Assembly (NCBI GenBank): GCA_020634935.1
Contig: JACKAT010000022.1
Span: 16,680 to 80,679 of the forward strand
Direction: 5' to 3'
Source: Anaerolineales bacterium
Lineage (GTDB): Bacteria; Chloroflexota; Anaerolineae; 4572-78; J111
DNA length: 64,000 bases
Shown here piece after piece: positions 17,507 through 26,730 of this stretch. A program made the translations under genes and the position numbers. Each line of letters opens with the position of its first letter. Position 1 is the first letter of the stretch. The notes beneath the pieces are model-generated. The model made no database searches, had not been told where the DNA came from, and saw nothing but the letters and a program-made list of their open reading frames with translations.

Positions 17507-20433
17507 GGGGCATGGGGGAGGACTATGGTGAATTTGGTACCAACGGCTGGCTGACTCCACAGCGAAATGGTTCCATTGTGATTTTCCACTATCTGCTTCA
17601 CGATCGCCAATCCAAGTCCCGTTCCCCGTGATTTAGTGGTAAAGAAGGGTTCGAAAATCTTCTCCTGATTTTCCAGGGGAATGCCCGGACCATTATCTTC
17701 AACGGTGATGATCTGCACATCGTCTGTAACGACCATTGTTAGCTGAATCTCGCCGCCGGCGCCGATGGCATCGGCGCTGTTGCTGATCAGGTTGGAGAAA
17801 ACCCGGCCAATCTGGTCGAAATCGAGCATAATAGGCGGGGCATCGGGTACGAGTTGGTGATGAAATTTGAGACCTTTCTCAGGTAGATTGACCTCCCAAA
17901 AAGTTGCTTCGGTTTCCAGCACCGTATAGAGAGGACCGGGAACAAGGTTGGGTTTGGGGGCTCGGGCTACATACAAAATGTCATTGATGATGCGGTCGAT
18001 GCGCTCCATATTGGCCTGCATCAACGAGGCGCCACGCTTGCGAGGATCATCTTCAGCAATATCGTGAACCAGATATTCTACGCCAATTTTGATAGCCATC
18101 AGGGGATTACGCAGTTCATGGGCTACAGTCGCGGCCATCTGTCCCAGCGCCGCCAACCGCTCACGTTGAATGAGTTGGGCTTGGGTATCGTGAAGCTGTT
18201 CAAATAAGCGAGCGTTATAAATGGTTTGGGCCACCTGATGGGCAAACGCTTGCACCACTTCGGCATCTTGCGGGGTTAAAGCTCCCGGTTCAAACCGATC
18301 GACCGTCACGTATCCGATCATTTCTCGGGCTAAGAGCAAGGGCGCACCGATCCAGCTGCGCACTTGCGAAGCGCCGGACCAGACTTGATAGCGCTCGTCG
18401 CAGCGCGTATCGGGAATATGGATAGCGCCATTCGTACTGCGCATTTCCTGAAACAGGATATTTTGGGAATAGTCAAACTCTTGATTGACAACATCCTCGG
18501 TAAATCCTTCAGCCGCCTCCATAACCAAAAAGTCGTCATCTTTAACCAAAAAAATGGCAGCCGAATCATAGGGGATTAACTGTTTTAATTTCAGTAGAAT
18601 GTGTTTGAGGATTTCGTCGGTGGATAGCGTCAGGCTGATGGAAGCGACAGCTTCGGCCAAAATGGTCGTGATTTCGCGCTGGCGCTGCTCTTCTTCCACC
18701 TTGGCGCTCAACTCCACGGCATACTGCTGCACTTTTTCGTAAGCGATCTGTTTTTCCAACTCGATCCGCTTGCGCTCGGTAATATCGCGAATCAAGCCTT
18801 GCGTGGCCAATCCCCCCCGATAGACGGGGTAGGATACACTGAGTTCAACATCAATCTCATTGCCATTTTTGTCGATCGCGGTAAATTCATAGGGAGGCGG
18901 AGACAACGTTTTTTTATCTGAAACGTTGGGGTTCTGCAGATCTTCAACAATTTTTCTACCTCTGGCAGAAATAATATTGGTGAAGATAAAATCAGGTAAA
19001 TTAGCTTCTTCCTGGGTTACACCAAATAGTTCGGTGAAGCGGCGGTTAATTACTTCAAATCGCCCGCCATAGATTAAAAAGATGGCATCGCTCGATTTCT
19101 CAATTAGGGTGCGATACTTTTCTTCGCTTTCCCGCAGAGCTGCTTCGGCCCGAATGCGTTCGATGGCTTGGGCTAAATTATTAGCGATGGCTTGCAGAAA
19201 GTTGATGTCATCATTGGTAAAGACGCGATGATGGGTGGTATGAACCCCCAAAACGCCAAAGGGCCAATCCTCACCATCGATAATGACGCTCATACTGCTG
19301 ACAACATTATGATCACGTAAATATTGGGAAACTTCAAACCGGGTTTCGGTGTTAGTTTCTTCAACAATCACAGGTTCGCTGGATAGTAAGGTATAGCCCA
19401 TTTGCGATTTCGAATCGGCGCTAATGGTCAAGCTGCCAACTAGCCCTTTTTGCCAGCCAACCCCGGCCCGCAGCAGGAGAACATCATCCACATTGGCTAA
19501 TAATTCCAAAATTTGGCAATATTCTACATGCAGCGTCTCGGCAATAAGGGCCACTGCTTCATCAAAAAGGACATGGAGGGGAATACCCTCCAGAACGCGC
19601 TGACCAAACTTGGCTACAACAGCTTGCTGAAAAGCCCGATTCTTCAGTTCAGACTCGGCCCGCCTGCGCTCGATGATCTGCTGCTGGAGAACTTGGTTTG
19701 CTCGCTCTAAATCGGGGGCTTTTTCATCGGCCCAAAGTTGAAGCTCTTCCAAGGTCCGGTGTAGGACTCGTTCGGTTTCTTTGCGTTCGGCCAGTTCTTC
19801 TTGAACAGCGCTGTGCAGCCGGGCATTTTCCAGAGCTACAGCTAGTTGGTGAGTTAGTGCTTCCAGAGCCAGTACGGTATCCTGATCGAAAGTGTTGACT
19901 TGAAAACTTTGGATATCGAGCATGCCGAGGATAGTCTGTCCTAGCATAACAGGTAAACATAACTCGGCTCGAGTGAGCGGTTTTTCGGGGACTAAGGGCA
20001 CAAAGCGAGATTCTAATCTGACATCATTAGCCAGAATAAGTTGGGTTTGTGCAGCTACGGTAGGTATGATCTGGTCTTCCCGATGTTTAATTAGGCCAGT
20101 GGAAAGATAGTTGGCATAAGCCCCTGCTATGGCTTCAAGGCTAATTTTTCCCCCTTTTAACAGGTAGATAGCCACATGATCATAGCCAAACATTTCCAGA
20201 ATCAGATGAACAGTGGTGTTGAGCAGATGATCGACATTTAAGATACTGGTAATTCGTCGACCAATACCGCTAACCAAAGCTAAATTGGCAGTCCGCCGTT
20301 CCAGTTCTGCATCAGCCAGCCGCTGTTTTCTAACCTGATCTTCAAGGTCCTGGGCGTAAGCCACTACTTCACTGTAGGCTATTTCGAGTTGTTGAATGTC
20401 CTGTTGCTGGGTTTCCCTTGCCTGTTTATTCAA
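17473..20433 (-). CDS. Multi-GAF/PAS soluble sensor histidine kinase
   Basis: A 986-residue kinase with no membrane helix. In order: N-terminal coiled coil (1-45), GAF 1 (about 50-205), a charged coiled-coil linker, GAF 2 (about 280-425), PAS (about 432-550, with a PAC-like QGLIRDITERKR end), GAF 3 (about 595-740), HisKA (about 745-815) with phospho-acceptor His771 in ATVAHELRNPL, and HATPase (about 850-975) with the N box FSNLISNSADAIGAG, DNGPGIP and GTGLGLAIVKQIV. It should autophosphorylate on sensing several small-molecule or redox signals. No receiver gene is adjacent, so its partner lies elsewhere. The start is TTG 20433, with GGGAG about 11 bases upstream. Confidence 0.93.
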   Translation of the reverse strand: MNKQARETQQQDIQQLEIAYSEVVAYAQDLEDQVRKQRLADAELERRTANLALVSGIGRRITSILNVDHLLNTTVHLILEMFGYDHVAIYLLKGGKISLEAIAGAYANYLSTGLIKHREDQIIPTVAAQTQLILANDVRLESRFVPLVPEKPLTRAELCLPVMLGQTILGMLDIQSFQVNTFDQDTVLALEALTHQLAVALENARLHSAVQEELAERKETERVLHRTLEELQLWADEKAPDLERANQVLQQQIIERRRAESELKNRAFQQAVVAKFGQRVLEGIPLHVLFDEAVALIAETLHVEYCQILELLANVDDVLLLRAGVGWQKGLVGSLTISADSKSQMGYTLLSSEPVIVEETNTETRFEVSQYLRDHNVVSSMSVIIDGEDWPFGVLGVHTTHHRVFTNDDINFLQAIANNLAQAIERIRAEAALRESEEKYRTLIEKSSDAIFLIYGGRFEVINRRFTELFGVTQEEANLPDFIFTNIISARGRKIVEDLQNPNVSDKKTLSPPPYEFTAIDKNGNEIDVELSVSYPVYRGGLATQGLIRDITERKRIELEKQIAYEKVQQYAVELSAKVEEEQRQREITTILAEAVASISLTLSTDEILKHILLKLKQLIPYDSAAIFLVKDDDFLVMEAAEGFTEDVVNQEFDYSQNILFQEMRSTNGAIHIPDTRCDERYQVWSGASQVRSWIGAPLLLAREMIGYVTVDRFEPGALTPQDAEVVQAFAHQVAQTIYNARLFEQLHDTQAQLIQRERLAALGQMAATVAHELRNPLMAIKIGVEYLVHDIAEDDPRKRGASLMQANMERIDRIINDILYVARAPKPNLVPGPLYTVLETEATFWEVNLPEKGLKFHHQLVPDAPPIMLDFDQIGRVFSNLISNSADAIGAGGEIQLTMVVTDDVQIITVEDNGPGIPLENQEKIFEPFFTTKSRGTGLGLAIVKQIVENHNGTISLWSQPAVGTKFTIVLPHAPYDPKSSGEQV

Positions 20434-20814
20434 CTTTTAAAACTCCCTACATCTGAGTAAGCTAGAATGTAGTTAAGAGAAACTTAAGTAACGTACGAGT
20501 TGGCGGGTTAAGTTCACTTGCTACAGTGGTTTTGACTCATACCTAATACAATACCATAAATTTTCAAATTATGTAAGGGGGTAAAAGCTCTTACATCCGC
20601 CAAACATGCTGTTTTTGGACTATTTTTAAGCCATAAAAGTATACGTTTTTTTACTACTCAACGAGAGCCACCTATAGTCTCTTGCGTTGCGAATTAGTCG
20701 GGAGCAACATTTCGATTAAGGCTCTAGTATTGGTCACTTGACGAAAATGTCAGGTTTTCACCTTTTAATACCATAAGGTATGGCTCAGGATGGGTTACGA
20801 GGTGGATAGCCTAA
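20434..20814. other. Intergenic gap between minus-strand histidine kinase and M23 genes
   Basis: No coding frame supported. A short hairpin is present: ATGTAAG (20571-20577) pairs with CTTACAT (20590-20596). The AT-rich stretch 20530-20660 probably holds the kinase promoter, but no convincing -35/-10 pair can be picked. Confidence 0.4.
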
Positions 20815-22197
20815 TTAATTTCCGGAAGTTTGCGTATCATCTACAGAAACTTCCGAGGGTGTTGTTGTAATCGGAATGGGCTTAGGCGCAGGTACAGGCT
20901 GGTTGGGATTGATCAAAGCGAAACTGGTATGCTGATCTATAACGGTAACGGGTATGGTAAATTGCCGGCCGTCAAAAAAGGTTTTAACAAGATAATCTCC
21001 AGCCGGAACGTCACTAAAAGAAAATGTCTCGTAATAATTATCGTCAGATTTAACCACATTGTCAGGATAAGTAAAGGTTTGTCGCCAGAAGCGCCCCGGT
21101 TCGCTGGCCCGATGAAGTGTAACCAACTGTTGGGGAACTAAATAGTTCTGGGCATCGACCACCCGGCCGGCAATGACCCCAAAGCCGGGGTCTGGTTTAA
21201 CCCATAGGTCCGGGTTACGAGTATCGTCATAGGTCCCGGCTCCAACCCTAACTTCAAGATGAAGATGGGGGCCGAGGGCCACCCCTAATTGGCCGACGCG
21301 GGCAATCGGATCGCCGGCTTTCACTTTTTGGCCCTGTTTAACCAATACCTGCGAGACATGCCCGTACAGGGTATAGACCGGCAGCCCCTGCCAGCGATCA
21401 TTATGTAAAATAACCACAGCTTGACCATAAAAATCAGGCCAAGGGCCTAAAACCTTAACTTTATCGGTATCAGCGTGGGTCACGGTTCCATCACCGACCG
21501 CAATAACAGTTGTACCTTGACCTGCTTGGATATCTATTCCATAATGCCAGAAATATTGTCCTCTGGCATTAGTACCATAGGGGTAGTAGTAACTGCCCCA
21601 ACCGGAAAGTTCAGGCAAAAGCGGGCGCCCAAACCAGAAGTGATCTTCCACCTGAGTATAATCGGGCAAATTGGCTGGAACTTGGACCGTGCGCGGAGCC
21701 GGGGTAAAGGTTGGCGCGGGTGTGTCGACGGGCGTAATGACACCGCTGCGGGTTAAGGGCGCCGTCTGTGAAATTCCCAAAGTTGTTGTCAATGATAATT
21801 CCGAGCCGACTACAGTAGTAACTAACTCCGACGCAATGATACTAGCCGGCTCAATTGTTGGCTCGGGAGTAAAGGTGGCCGTGGGCGGTTCGGGTGTGAA
21901 GGTCGAGGTTGGGGTGCTGGTTTCAGTAGGCGTCGCTGTAGCAGAGGGCGTGGCGGTGGCGGTCGGCGTGGCCGTAGAGGTCGGCGTAGAGGTTTCAGTT
22001 GGCGTCGCTGAAGCAATGGGTGTAGCCGTAGCGGCTTTAGTCGGCGTTTTGGTGGCAGTGGAGGTGGACATAGCGACGCTAAAACCATCGCCTTGGGTGA
22101 CACTGAGCATGGCCACCACCAAAATCGTAACAGCTAAACCAAGGATAATCCCCACCAGAATTTTTTCGGTCTGCGAGTCAAATCTGGAAAATAGCAA
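20815..22197 (-). CDS. M23-family peptidase with Thr-Pro stalk and C-terminal carbohydrate/peptidase-regulatory-like domain
   Basis: A 460-residue membrane-anchored envelope protein. One N-terminal helix (about 12-34) is followed by a long Thr/Pro/Ala stalk (40-175). The M23 domain (about 185-335) has the zinc motifs HYGIDIQAG and HLHLEVRVG with VIAVGDGTVTHAD and GHVSQVLVKQGQKVKAGD between them. The last 110 residues (GRVVDAQNYLVPQQLVTLHR ... FSDVPAGDYLVKTFFDG) resemble carboxypeptidase-regulatory/Cna-B-type beta sandwiches. It is likely a cell-wall endopeptidase held away from the membrane by the stalk. The start is TTG 22197 with GGAG upstream. It lies 30 bp after the FHA gene, so the two are probably co-transcribed. 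Confidence 0.88.
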   Translation of the reverse strand: MLFSRFDSQTEKILVGIILGLAVTILVVAMLSVTQGDGFSVAMSTSTATKTPTKAATATPIASATPTETSTPTSTATPTATATPSATATPTETSTPTSTFTPEPPTATFTPEPTIEPASIIASELVTTVVGSELSLTTTLGISQTAPLTRSGVITPVDTPAPTFTPAPRTVQVPANLPDYTQVEDHFWFGRPLLPELSGWGSYYYPYGTNARGQYFWHYGIDIQAGQGTTVIAVGDGTVTHADTDKVKVLGPWPDFYGQAVVILHNDRWQGLPVYTLYGHVSQVLVKQGQKVKAGDPIARVGQLGVALGPHLHLEVRVGAGTYDDTRNPDLWVKPDPGFGVIAGRVVDAQNYLVPQQLVTLHRASEPGRFWRQTFTYPDNVVKSDDNYYETFSFSDVPAGDYLVKTFFDGRQFTIPVTVIDQHTSFALINPNQPVPAPKPIPITTTPSEVSVDDTQTSGN

Positions 22198-22227
22198 GTT
22201 AGTGGTCTCCGGGAAATGATTAACCTT

Positions 22228-24600
22228 CTAAGGAATCCAGTCTATATTTTCTTCGACCCAGCCAAGGCTATTGGCTCGGTCATGTTGAACTATTCCATCC
22301 ACGGATCCGTCCAGGGCAAAGTGACGGCGTTTATCCGTTCCATCAGGGTTCATGTCCCAAATAGCCCACTCAGCATCACGATTAGAAACGAAGGCGATTT
22401 TGGCGCCATCGGGCGACCAAGTTGGCAGCCCGTCGCTAGAGCTGTCCGAGGTAAGCGCGGCCAAATTGTCACCGCTAATATCAACCCGATAAATCTCCCA
22501 ATTGCCGCCCCGTTCCGACATAAAGACAACGGTTGAACCATCGGGGGAAATTTCCGGGTTGGTATCTGATGGATGATCGGTAATCAACTTTGGCCCACCA
22601 CCGACAATGGTGTTGAGGACAATGCCACAGTTGCCTCCGATACAACTGCTGTAAACAAATTGCTGGCCGTCGGGTGACCATTTAGGCGATTTACCTTGCA
22701 CCGGGAAGCCTTCTTGTCTCATAACCTCCCCTACCCCATTAACAAGCTCGTAAATGGCCGGTTCGCGGCCGCTCTTGCGAGAGTGATACATCAAATTGTT
22801 ATCGACCGGCGAAAATTGAGGTCTGGCCGACTCAAAGAACAGGTCAAATCCCCAGGCATCGGTGTCTTTTTCATCTAATGACCGAGCAAAGAGACCGCGT
22901 CGATCAGCTTGCCACGAACGGTAAGCGATGTCCGTACCATCCGTAGTTAAAGCCGGTTGGCTGGCATCGGGTTGGATCAGAGTCAACCCGCTGCCATCAG
23001 CGATATTAGCCATATAAATGTCGTAGGTTGACCGCTCAGGATCGTAAATCGGAAAAACGATTCGACCAATCGCTTTGGCTTCGCCTCGGGCCAACGTCTG
23101 GTCTCGAGAAGCGTATTCGGGCAGCGGGACCGGAGTAGCGGTAGGCTCAGACGTAGCCTCAGAAGTAGGCTCAGATGTAGCCTCCTCGGCGGTTGTTAAG
23201 GTTGGGGTTGGAATAGGTGAATCGTTACCCCCTTCTGCCAAAGCTATTTCAGCCGCCTCGGATACATCAGACGCCGGAGTAGGGGTGTTTATCGTCGAAA
23301 TAGGCGAGGGCGTCGGCAACGGCGTTGCCCCCCCGGCGACTGCTACAGCCACTCCAGGCCGGGTAGCGGTGGGGATCAAGGTTAGCTCATTGCCTTGAGG
23401 AGTCCACAATTTGAGGTTGTCAAAGCTAACCCACACATACGGCTCGGCGAACGTGCCGGCAAAAAAGCCAAAGTTGCCGTGGGTTAGCGAGTCATCCCTG
23501 ACCGAGGCCAATTCCTGGCCGTTGGCCCAGACCCTAATTTCGGGACCGAAGGCGGCAATTTTAAGAATATTAGCCGAGCCGTCGGTACTAATAAATTCTG
23601 ACTCGGTCCAATCAACTAACGTGGACCATTCGCCATCGACAAACTTGCTCAGCAAAAAGTAACCATCGCCTGAAATATCAAACCGATAGAAATTATCCCG
23701 ATCTTGGAAGCGAAGCAGCAGTCCGTAACTGTTTTTCTGGTCGCCATCTTCTAATTTGGCTTCCACTTCCATTTCAAAATCGGCCACATCCCGGTTAGCC
23801 AAACCCCAGGCCACCAGGTTACTGGCGTTTACTTCAATCTGGTAGCGATTATTGCCGTAAACCTTGCGGGTATAAGTATCGAAGGCATCATCCCACCCGC
23901 CAAACGAGTCGCTAAAATCATCTTCATAAACTAAAGCCAACTGTTCAGGAGCGCCATCAGGAGCCACAGGCTGGTCATTGGCTTGCTCGCCGGCATCAGC
24001 GCTGGTCCCTTCAGCCGGAACCGTACCTTCCGCTACGGCTGCTTCGCCATCGCTGAAGCGATTAGACACCAGATAGATGACCAAAACAGCGGCAAAGCAG
24101 ACTAAAAGGATCAACCCTCCGGCAATCCAGGCCAGTCGAGGCGGCGCAGTTCTGCCGGCTGCGGGTGCAGCCGCGCCCGGTTGAGGCGCAGAGGCAGGCA
24201 TCGCGGCGGCCACAGCGGGCTCAGCCACCATCTGGGGTGACGGTACGGCAGCCGCTTCCGGTTGGCCGGGAAAGGTAAATTTAAGCTCGGTTTCCCCCAC
24301 CCGGAGTAGATCGCCTGATTGTAGGGCAACCGGTCCGGCGATGGCTATACCGTTGATAATAGTTCCATTGGCGCTACTAAGATCGGTCAGTACCCATTGG
24401 CCTGCATCGAGCGAAATCTGAGCGTGGTAGCGAGAGACTTTGGCATCAAGCAGCACAATATCGTTATCGCGCTCGCGGCCAAGTTTAGTATCAAACTTGA
24501 GTTTGAATTTGTCACCCCTATTTTCGCCCTGGGTGATTTCTAACTGCGGAGCCGCTGATTTGCGCGCCTGAGTGGCGGCTCCGTGAACATTTTCAGCCAT
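22228..24600 (-). CDS. FHA-domain membrane protein with LamG-like and TolB-type beta-propeller domains
   Basis: A 790-residue protein that links the cytoplasm to the outside. The FHA domain (about 20-105) shows the phosphothreonine-binding pattern LGRERDNDIVL, VSRYHAQI and LSSANGTIING. A Pro/Ala linker leads to a membrane helix (about 157-180). Outside are a concanavalin/LamG-like domain (about 225-405, YEDDFSDSFGGWDD ... FYRFDISGDGYFLL), a Thr/Pro stalk (410-495) and a C-terminal propeller (505-790) made of PD40/TolB-type repeats such as PKWSPDGQQFVYSS, PEISPDGSTVVFMSERGG and PTWSPDGAKIAFVSNRD. It may read Ser/Thr phosphorylation inside and bind glycan or protein outside; no kinase gene is nearby. 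The M23 gene follows by 30 bp. Confidence 0.88.
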   Translation of the reverse strand: MAENVHGAATQARKSAAPQLEITQGENRGDKFKLKFDTKLGRERDNDIVLLDAKVSRYHAQISLDAGQWVLTDLSSANGTIINGIAIAGPVALQSGDLLRVGETELKFTFPGQPEAAAVPSPQMVAEPAVAAAMPASAPQPGAAAPAAGRTAPPRLAWIAGGLILLVCFAAVLVIYLVSNRFSDGEAAVAEGTVPAEGTSADAGEQANDQPVAPDGAPEQLALVYEDDFSDSFGGWDDAFDTYTRKVYGNNRYQIEVNASNLVAWGLANRDVADFEMEVEAKLEDGDQKNSYGLLLRFQDRDNFYRFDISGDGYFLLSKFVDGEWSTLVDWTESEFISTDGSANILKIAAFGPEIRVWANGQELASVRDDSLTHGNFGFFAGTFAEPYVWVSFDNLKLWTPQGNELTLIPTATRPGVAVAVAGGATPLPTPSPISTINTPTPASDVSEAAEIALAEGGNDSPIPTPTLTTAEEATSEPTSEATSEPTATPVPLPEYASRDQTLARGEAKAIGRIVFPIYDPERSTYDIYMANIADGSGLTLIQPDASQPALTTDGTDIAYRSWQADRRGLFARSLDEKDTDAWGFDLFFESARPQFSPVDNNLMYHSRKSGREPAIYELVNGVGEVMRQEGFPVQGKSPKWSPDGQQFVYSSCIGGNCGIVLNTIVGGGPKLITDHPSDTNPEISPDGSTVVFMSERGGNWEIYRVDISGDNLAALTSDSSSDGLPTWSPDGAKIAFVSNRDAEWAIWDMNPDGTDKRRHFALDGSVDGIVQHDRANSLGWVEENIDWIP

Positions 24601-24685
24601 AAAATTTTTGTTCCCATACTGAATTTAACGCGTGAATTATAGCAGACCCCAAAATAAGCGTCAAAGCAGTTAAAGTCTGTCTTAA

Positions 24686-25849
24686 TTAACTACCGTTTCG
24701 TCTCACCGGTTCCTTGATCTCCTCGTTTTCCGGCGATGACGAGTCAGCCAAATTGGCTGCTACGGCCGGTTCAGGGGTTAAAACATACGGTTCTAAATCA
24801 AGCAGGCGGCGATAAATGTAACTGCCCAACACTTTAACCGTGGCGATGGTCGGCGCAGCCAAAAGCAGCCCCAACGCACCGCCAACGCTCGCTCCGGCAA
24901 TAATGCCGATAATAATAATCGCCGACGGTAGTTGCAGCCGGCTGCCCAGGATGCGCGGTACCAGATAGTTGGTATCGACCTGCCACATCAAAAAATAGAA
25001 CCCGGCCACCAGCAGCGCAAAAGCCCAGTTTGGCAAAGGAATGTATGTTGAACCTTGAAAGTAAGCCATGGCAGCACCGATGGCTCCTGACAGGCCATAA
25101 CCCCAGTTGGGAATCAATTCGAGTAGAGCGGCCACTAGCCCTAAAATAAGAGCGCTTCTGATACCTAAAATCCCGGTCACAACGCTGATCGTCACCCCTA
25201 CAATAATAGCTAGGGTCACCTGGCCAATAAAGTAGGATTTCCAAACCCCATCTATTGTACGCCGGAGTTGCTTAAATTCTTCAAGATAATCGGGGGGAAC
25301 CCAACTATCGACCCAGTCACTAAATCGATTGGCGTCCACTAAGATGTAATAGCCCACCACAAAAATAAAGATAGCCCAAATAAATCCACCGGCAATCCCC
25401 ACGGCTAGATTAGCGGCCCAAGCGGCCAGAGGGGAAAAAATGCTGTCCAGGCTACCCGTAATAGGTTCCAGCAGCGATGGAAGATCGATTTCAAGGCCGG
25501 CAATGGTTAACTTGGTGCCCATAGCATTATCTAACTCATTAGATAAGCCCTGAACATTAAAATCGAGATTGGAGAGTTGTTGAACCAATAAGGGGGCTAA
25601 AAGAGTGGGAATCGAAATCAAAATAACCAGAAAGGCAATATAAATAATCGCGGCGACGACACTTCTTCTAAAACGGCTGCGTTCACTCACCCAATTAACA
25701 AGCGGGTTAAGCAAATAAGCAATAATGACAGCCACAATCAGCGGAGCCAGAACAACGCTAAAGCGCCACACGGCCAACGCAATTAAGATGGCGCACACAA
25801 TAAAGACAAACCGTTTAGATTCTGGCGTCCATCTAGGTGCAGGTGACAA
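24686..25849 (-). CDS. AI-2E/PerM-family membrane permease
   Basis: A 387-residue polytopic protein of the AI-2E transporter (PerM/TqsA) family. The N-terminal helix pair has VVLAPLIVAVIIAYLLNPLVNW (about 28-49). The central amphipathic, less hydrophobic section spans about 85-135. The C-terminal block has WKSYFIGQVTLAIIVGV, ALLELIPNWGYGLSGAIGAA and NYLVPRILGSRLQLPSAIIII, typical of the family. Members export small molecules or act as Na+/H+ antiporters; which applies here cannot be said. The TTG start at 25849 follows GAGGAGG, a strong ribosome site. It is downstream of lepB on the same strand, with a short GCCAGTCACC-type hairpin between them. Confidence 0.9.
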   Translation of the reverse strand: MSPAPRWTPESKRFVFIVCAILIALAVWRFSVVLAPLIVAVIIAYLLNPLVNWVSERSRFRRSVVAAIIYIAFLVILISIPTLLAPLLVQQLSNLDFNVQGLSNELDNAMGTKLTIAGLEIDLPSLLEPITGSLDSIFSPLAAWAANLAVGIAGGFIWAIFIFVVGYYILVDANRFSDWVDSWVPPDYLEEFKQLRRTIDGVWKSYFIGQVTLAIIVGVTISVVTGILGIRSALILGLVAALLELIPNWGYGLSGAIGAAMAYFQGSTYIPLPNWAFALLVAGFYFLMWQVDTNYLVPRILGSRLQLPSAIIIIGIIAGASVGGALGLLLAAPTIATVKVLGSYIYRRLLDLEPYVLTPEPAVAANLADSSSPENEEIKEPVRRNGS

Positions 25850-25893
25850 ACTTCCTCCTCGATAAAATTGAACGATTCACTCAGCAGACGAGA

Positions 25894-25930
25894 TGGCTGG
25901 CGCTTAATCTTTCAACAGAAGCGCCAGCCA
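25894..25930. repeat. Short member of the GTGACTGGC...GCCAGTCACC palindrome family
   Basis: TGGCTGGCGCTT (25894-25905) pairs with AAGCGCCAGCCA (25919-25930), then CCTGATTATT. It matches the short form at 31597-31647. It lies between lepB and the permease gene, where it could serve as a hairpin at a transcript end. Confidence 0.65.
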
Positions 25931-26016
25931 CCTGATTATTATAGATTTAAAAAGAGACACCGGCTACGGCATCTCTAATTTAAATTGTAAGGCAATGGAG
26001 ATTAGGTTGATGATGC

Positions 26017-26631
26017 TTAGTTGATGAATCCTATCTGTTCCGGGGGCCAATAGGAGAACCAAGCTCTTCCAACGACATTCTTCAACGGAATGGTCCCGAA
26101 GTTTCTCGAGTCGTTGGAAAAGCTGCGATTATCCCCTAAGACAAAAATATGAAGAGGTGGGATAGTGACAGGTCCGTAGAAACCAGAGGTGATCGATGAT
26201 AAATAAGGTTCATTAAGCGGCTGATTATTCACAAAAACTTGACCATCGTGGATCTCCACCACATCTCCGGGCAGCCCAACCACTCGTTTTATGAGAAGTT
26301 CGTCATTCTGCTCGTCCACCCGGATAACCACAACGTGACCTCGCTGTGGGCCATCGGTATTGAAATACTGCCGAAAAAAGCGATTATAAGACAGCTTTTC
26401 TACAATCAATCGTTGATCGGTATGCAAATTAGGTTCCATACTCTGACCATAAACGCGGGTGGCTTGAGCCATAAACAAGTTGATCAGCAGCGCAATGAGA
26501 ATAGCCGGAACAATGGTTTCTAAAGTTTCTCGAACTAAATGCAGTATTCGGGTAAGAAATGAAGGCCTGGTTTCGGGTTCAACTTCGGGCTCAACCTGAT
26601 ACCCTTCCGTATTATACTGCTCAGAATACAT
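26017..26631 (-). CDS. lepB: Signal peptidase I
   Basis: A 204-residue membrane protease that removes signal peptides of exported proteins. One membrane helix (about residues 35-57, ETIVPAILIALLINLFM) precedes the catalytic domain. The nucleophile Ser is in VYGQSMEPNL (box B), the general-base Lys in LLIKRVVGLPGDVVEI (box D) and the last box is FVLGDNRSFSNDSRNFG (box E). ATG 26631 is preferred over the in-frame GTG at 26643 because GGAGAAG lies just upstream of the ATG. The first 25 residues form an acidic cytoplasmic tail, a little longer than usual. It is between pnp and the AI-2E permease gene on the same strand, with a 99-bp gap to pnp. Confidence 0.96.
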   Translation of the reverse strand: MYSEQYNTEGYQVEPEVEPETRPSFLTRILHLVRETLETIVPAILIALLINLFMAQATRVYGQSMEPNLHTDQRLIVEKLSYNRFFRQYFNTDGPQRGHVVVIRVDEQNDELLIKRVVGLPGDVVEIHDGQVFVNNQPLNEPYLSSITSGFYGPVTIPPLHIFVLGDNRSFSNDSRNFGTIPLKNVVGRAWFSYWPPEQIGFIN

Positions 26632-26730
26632 AGACTTCTCCACCGTTACTAAAGGTTACCAGTTGTTGTAAAAGTCCGACCATTATACACTAGACCAATA
26701 GATTGAGAAATGTACTGTCCTCATTCATTG

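Noticed and set aside
21671..22219. Long plus-strand frame of Val/Gly-rich sequence opposite the M23 stalk
   Set aside because: Antisense shadow of a Thr-Pro stalk; the same kind of Val-Gly frame appears opposite the stalks at 23075, 40928, 44150, 45406 and 46449.
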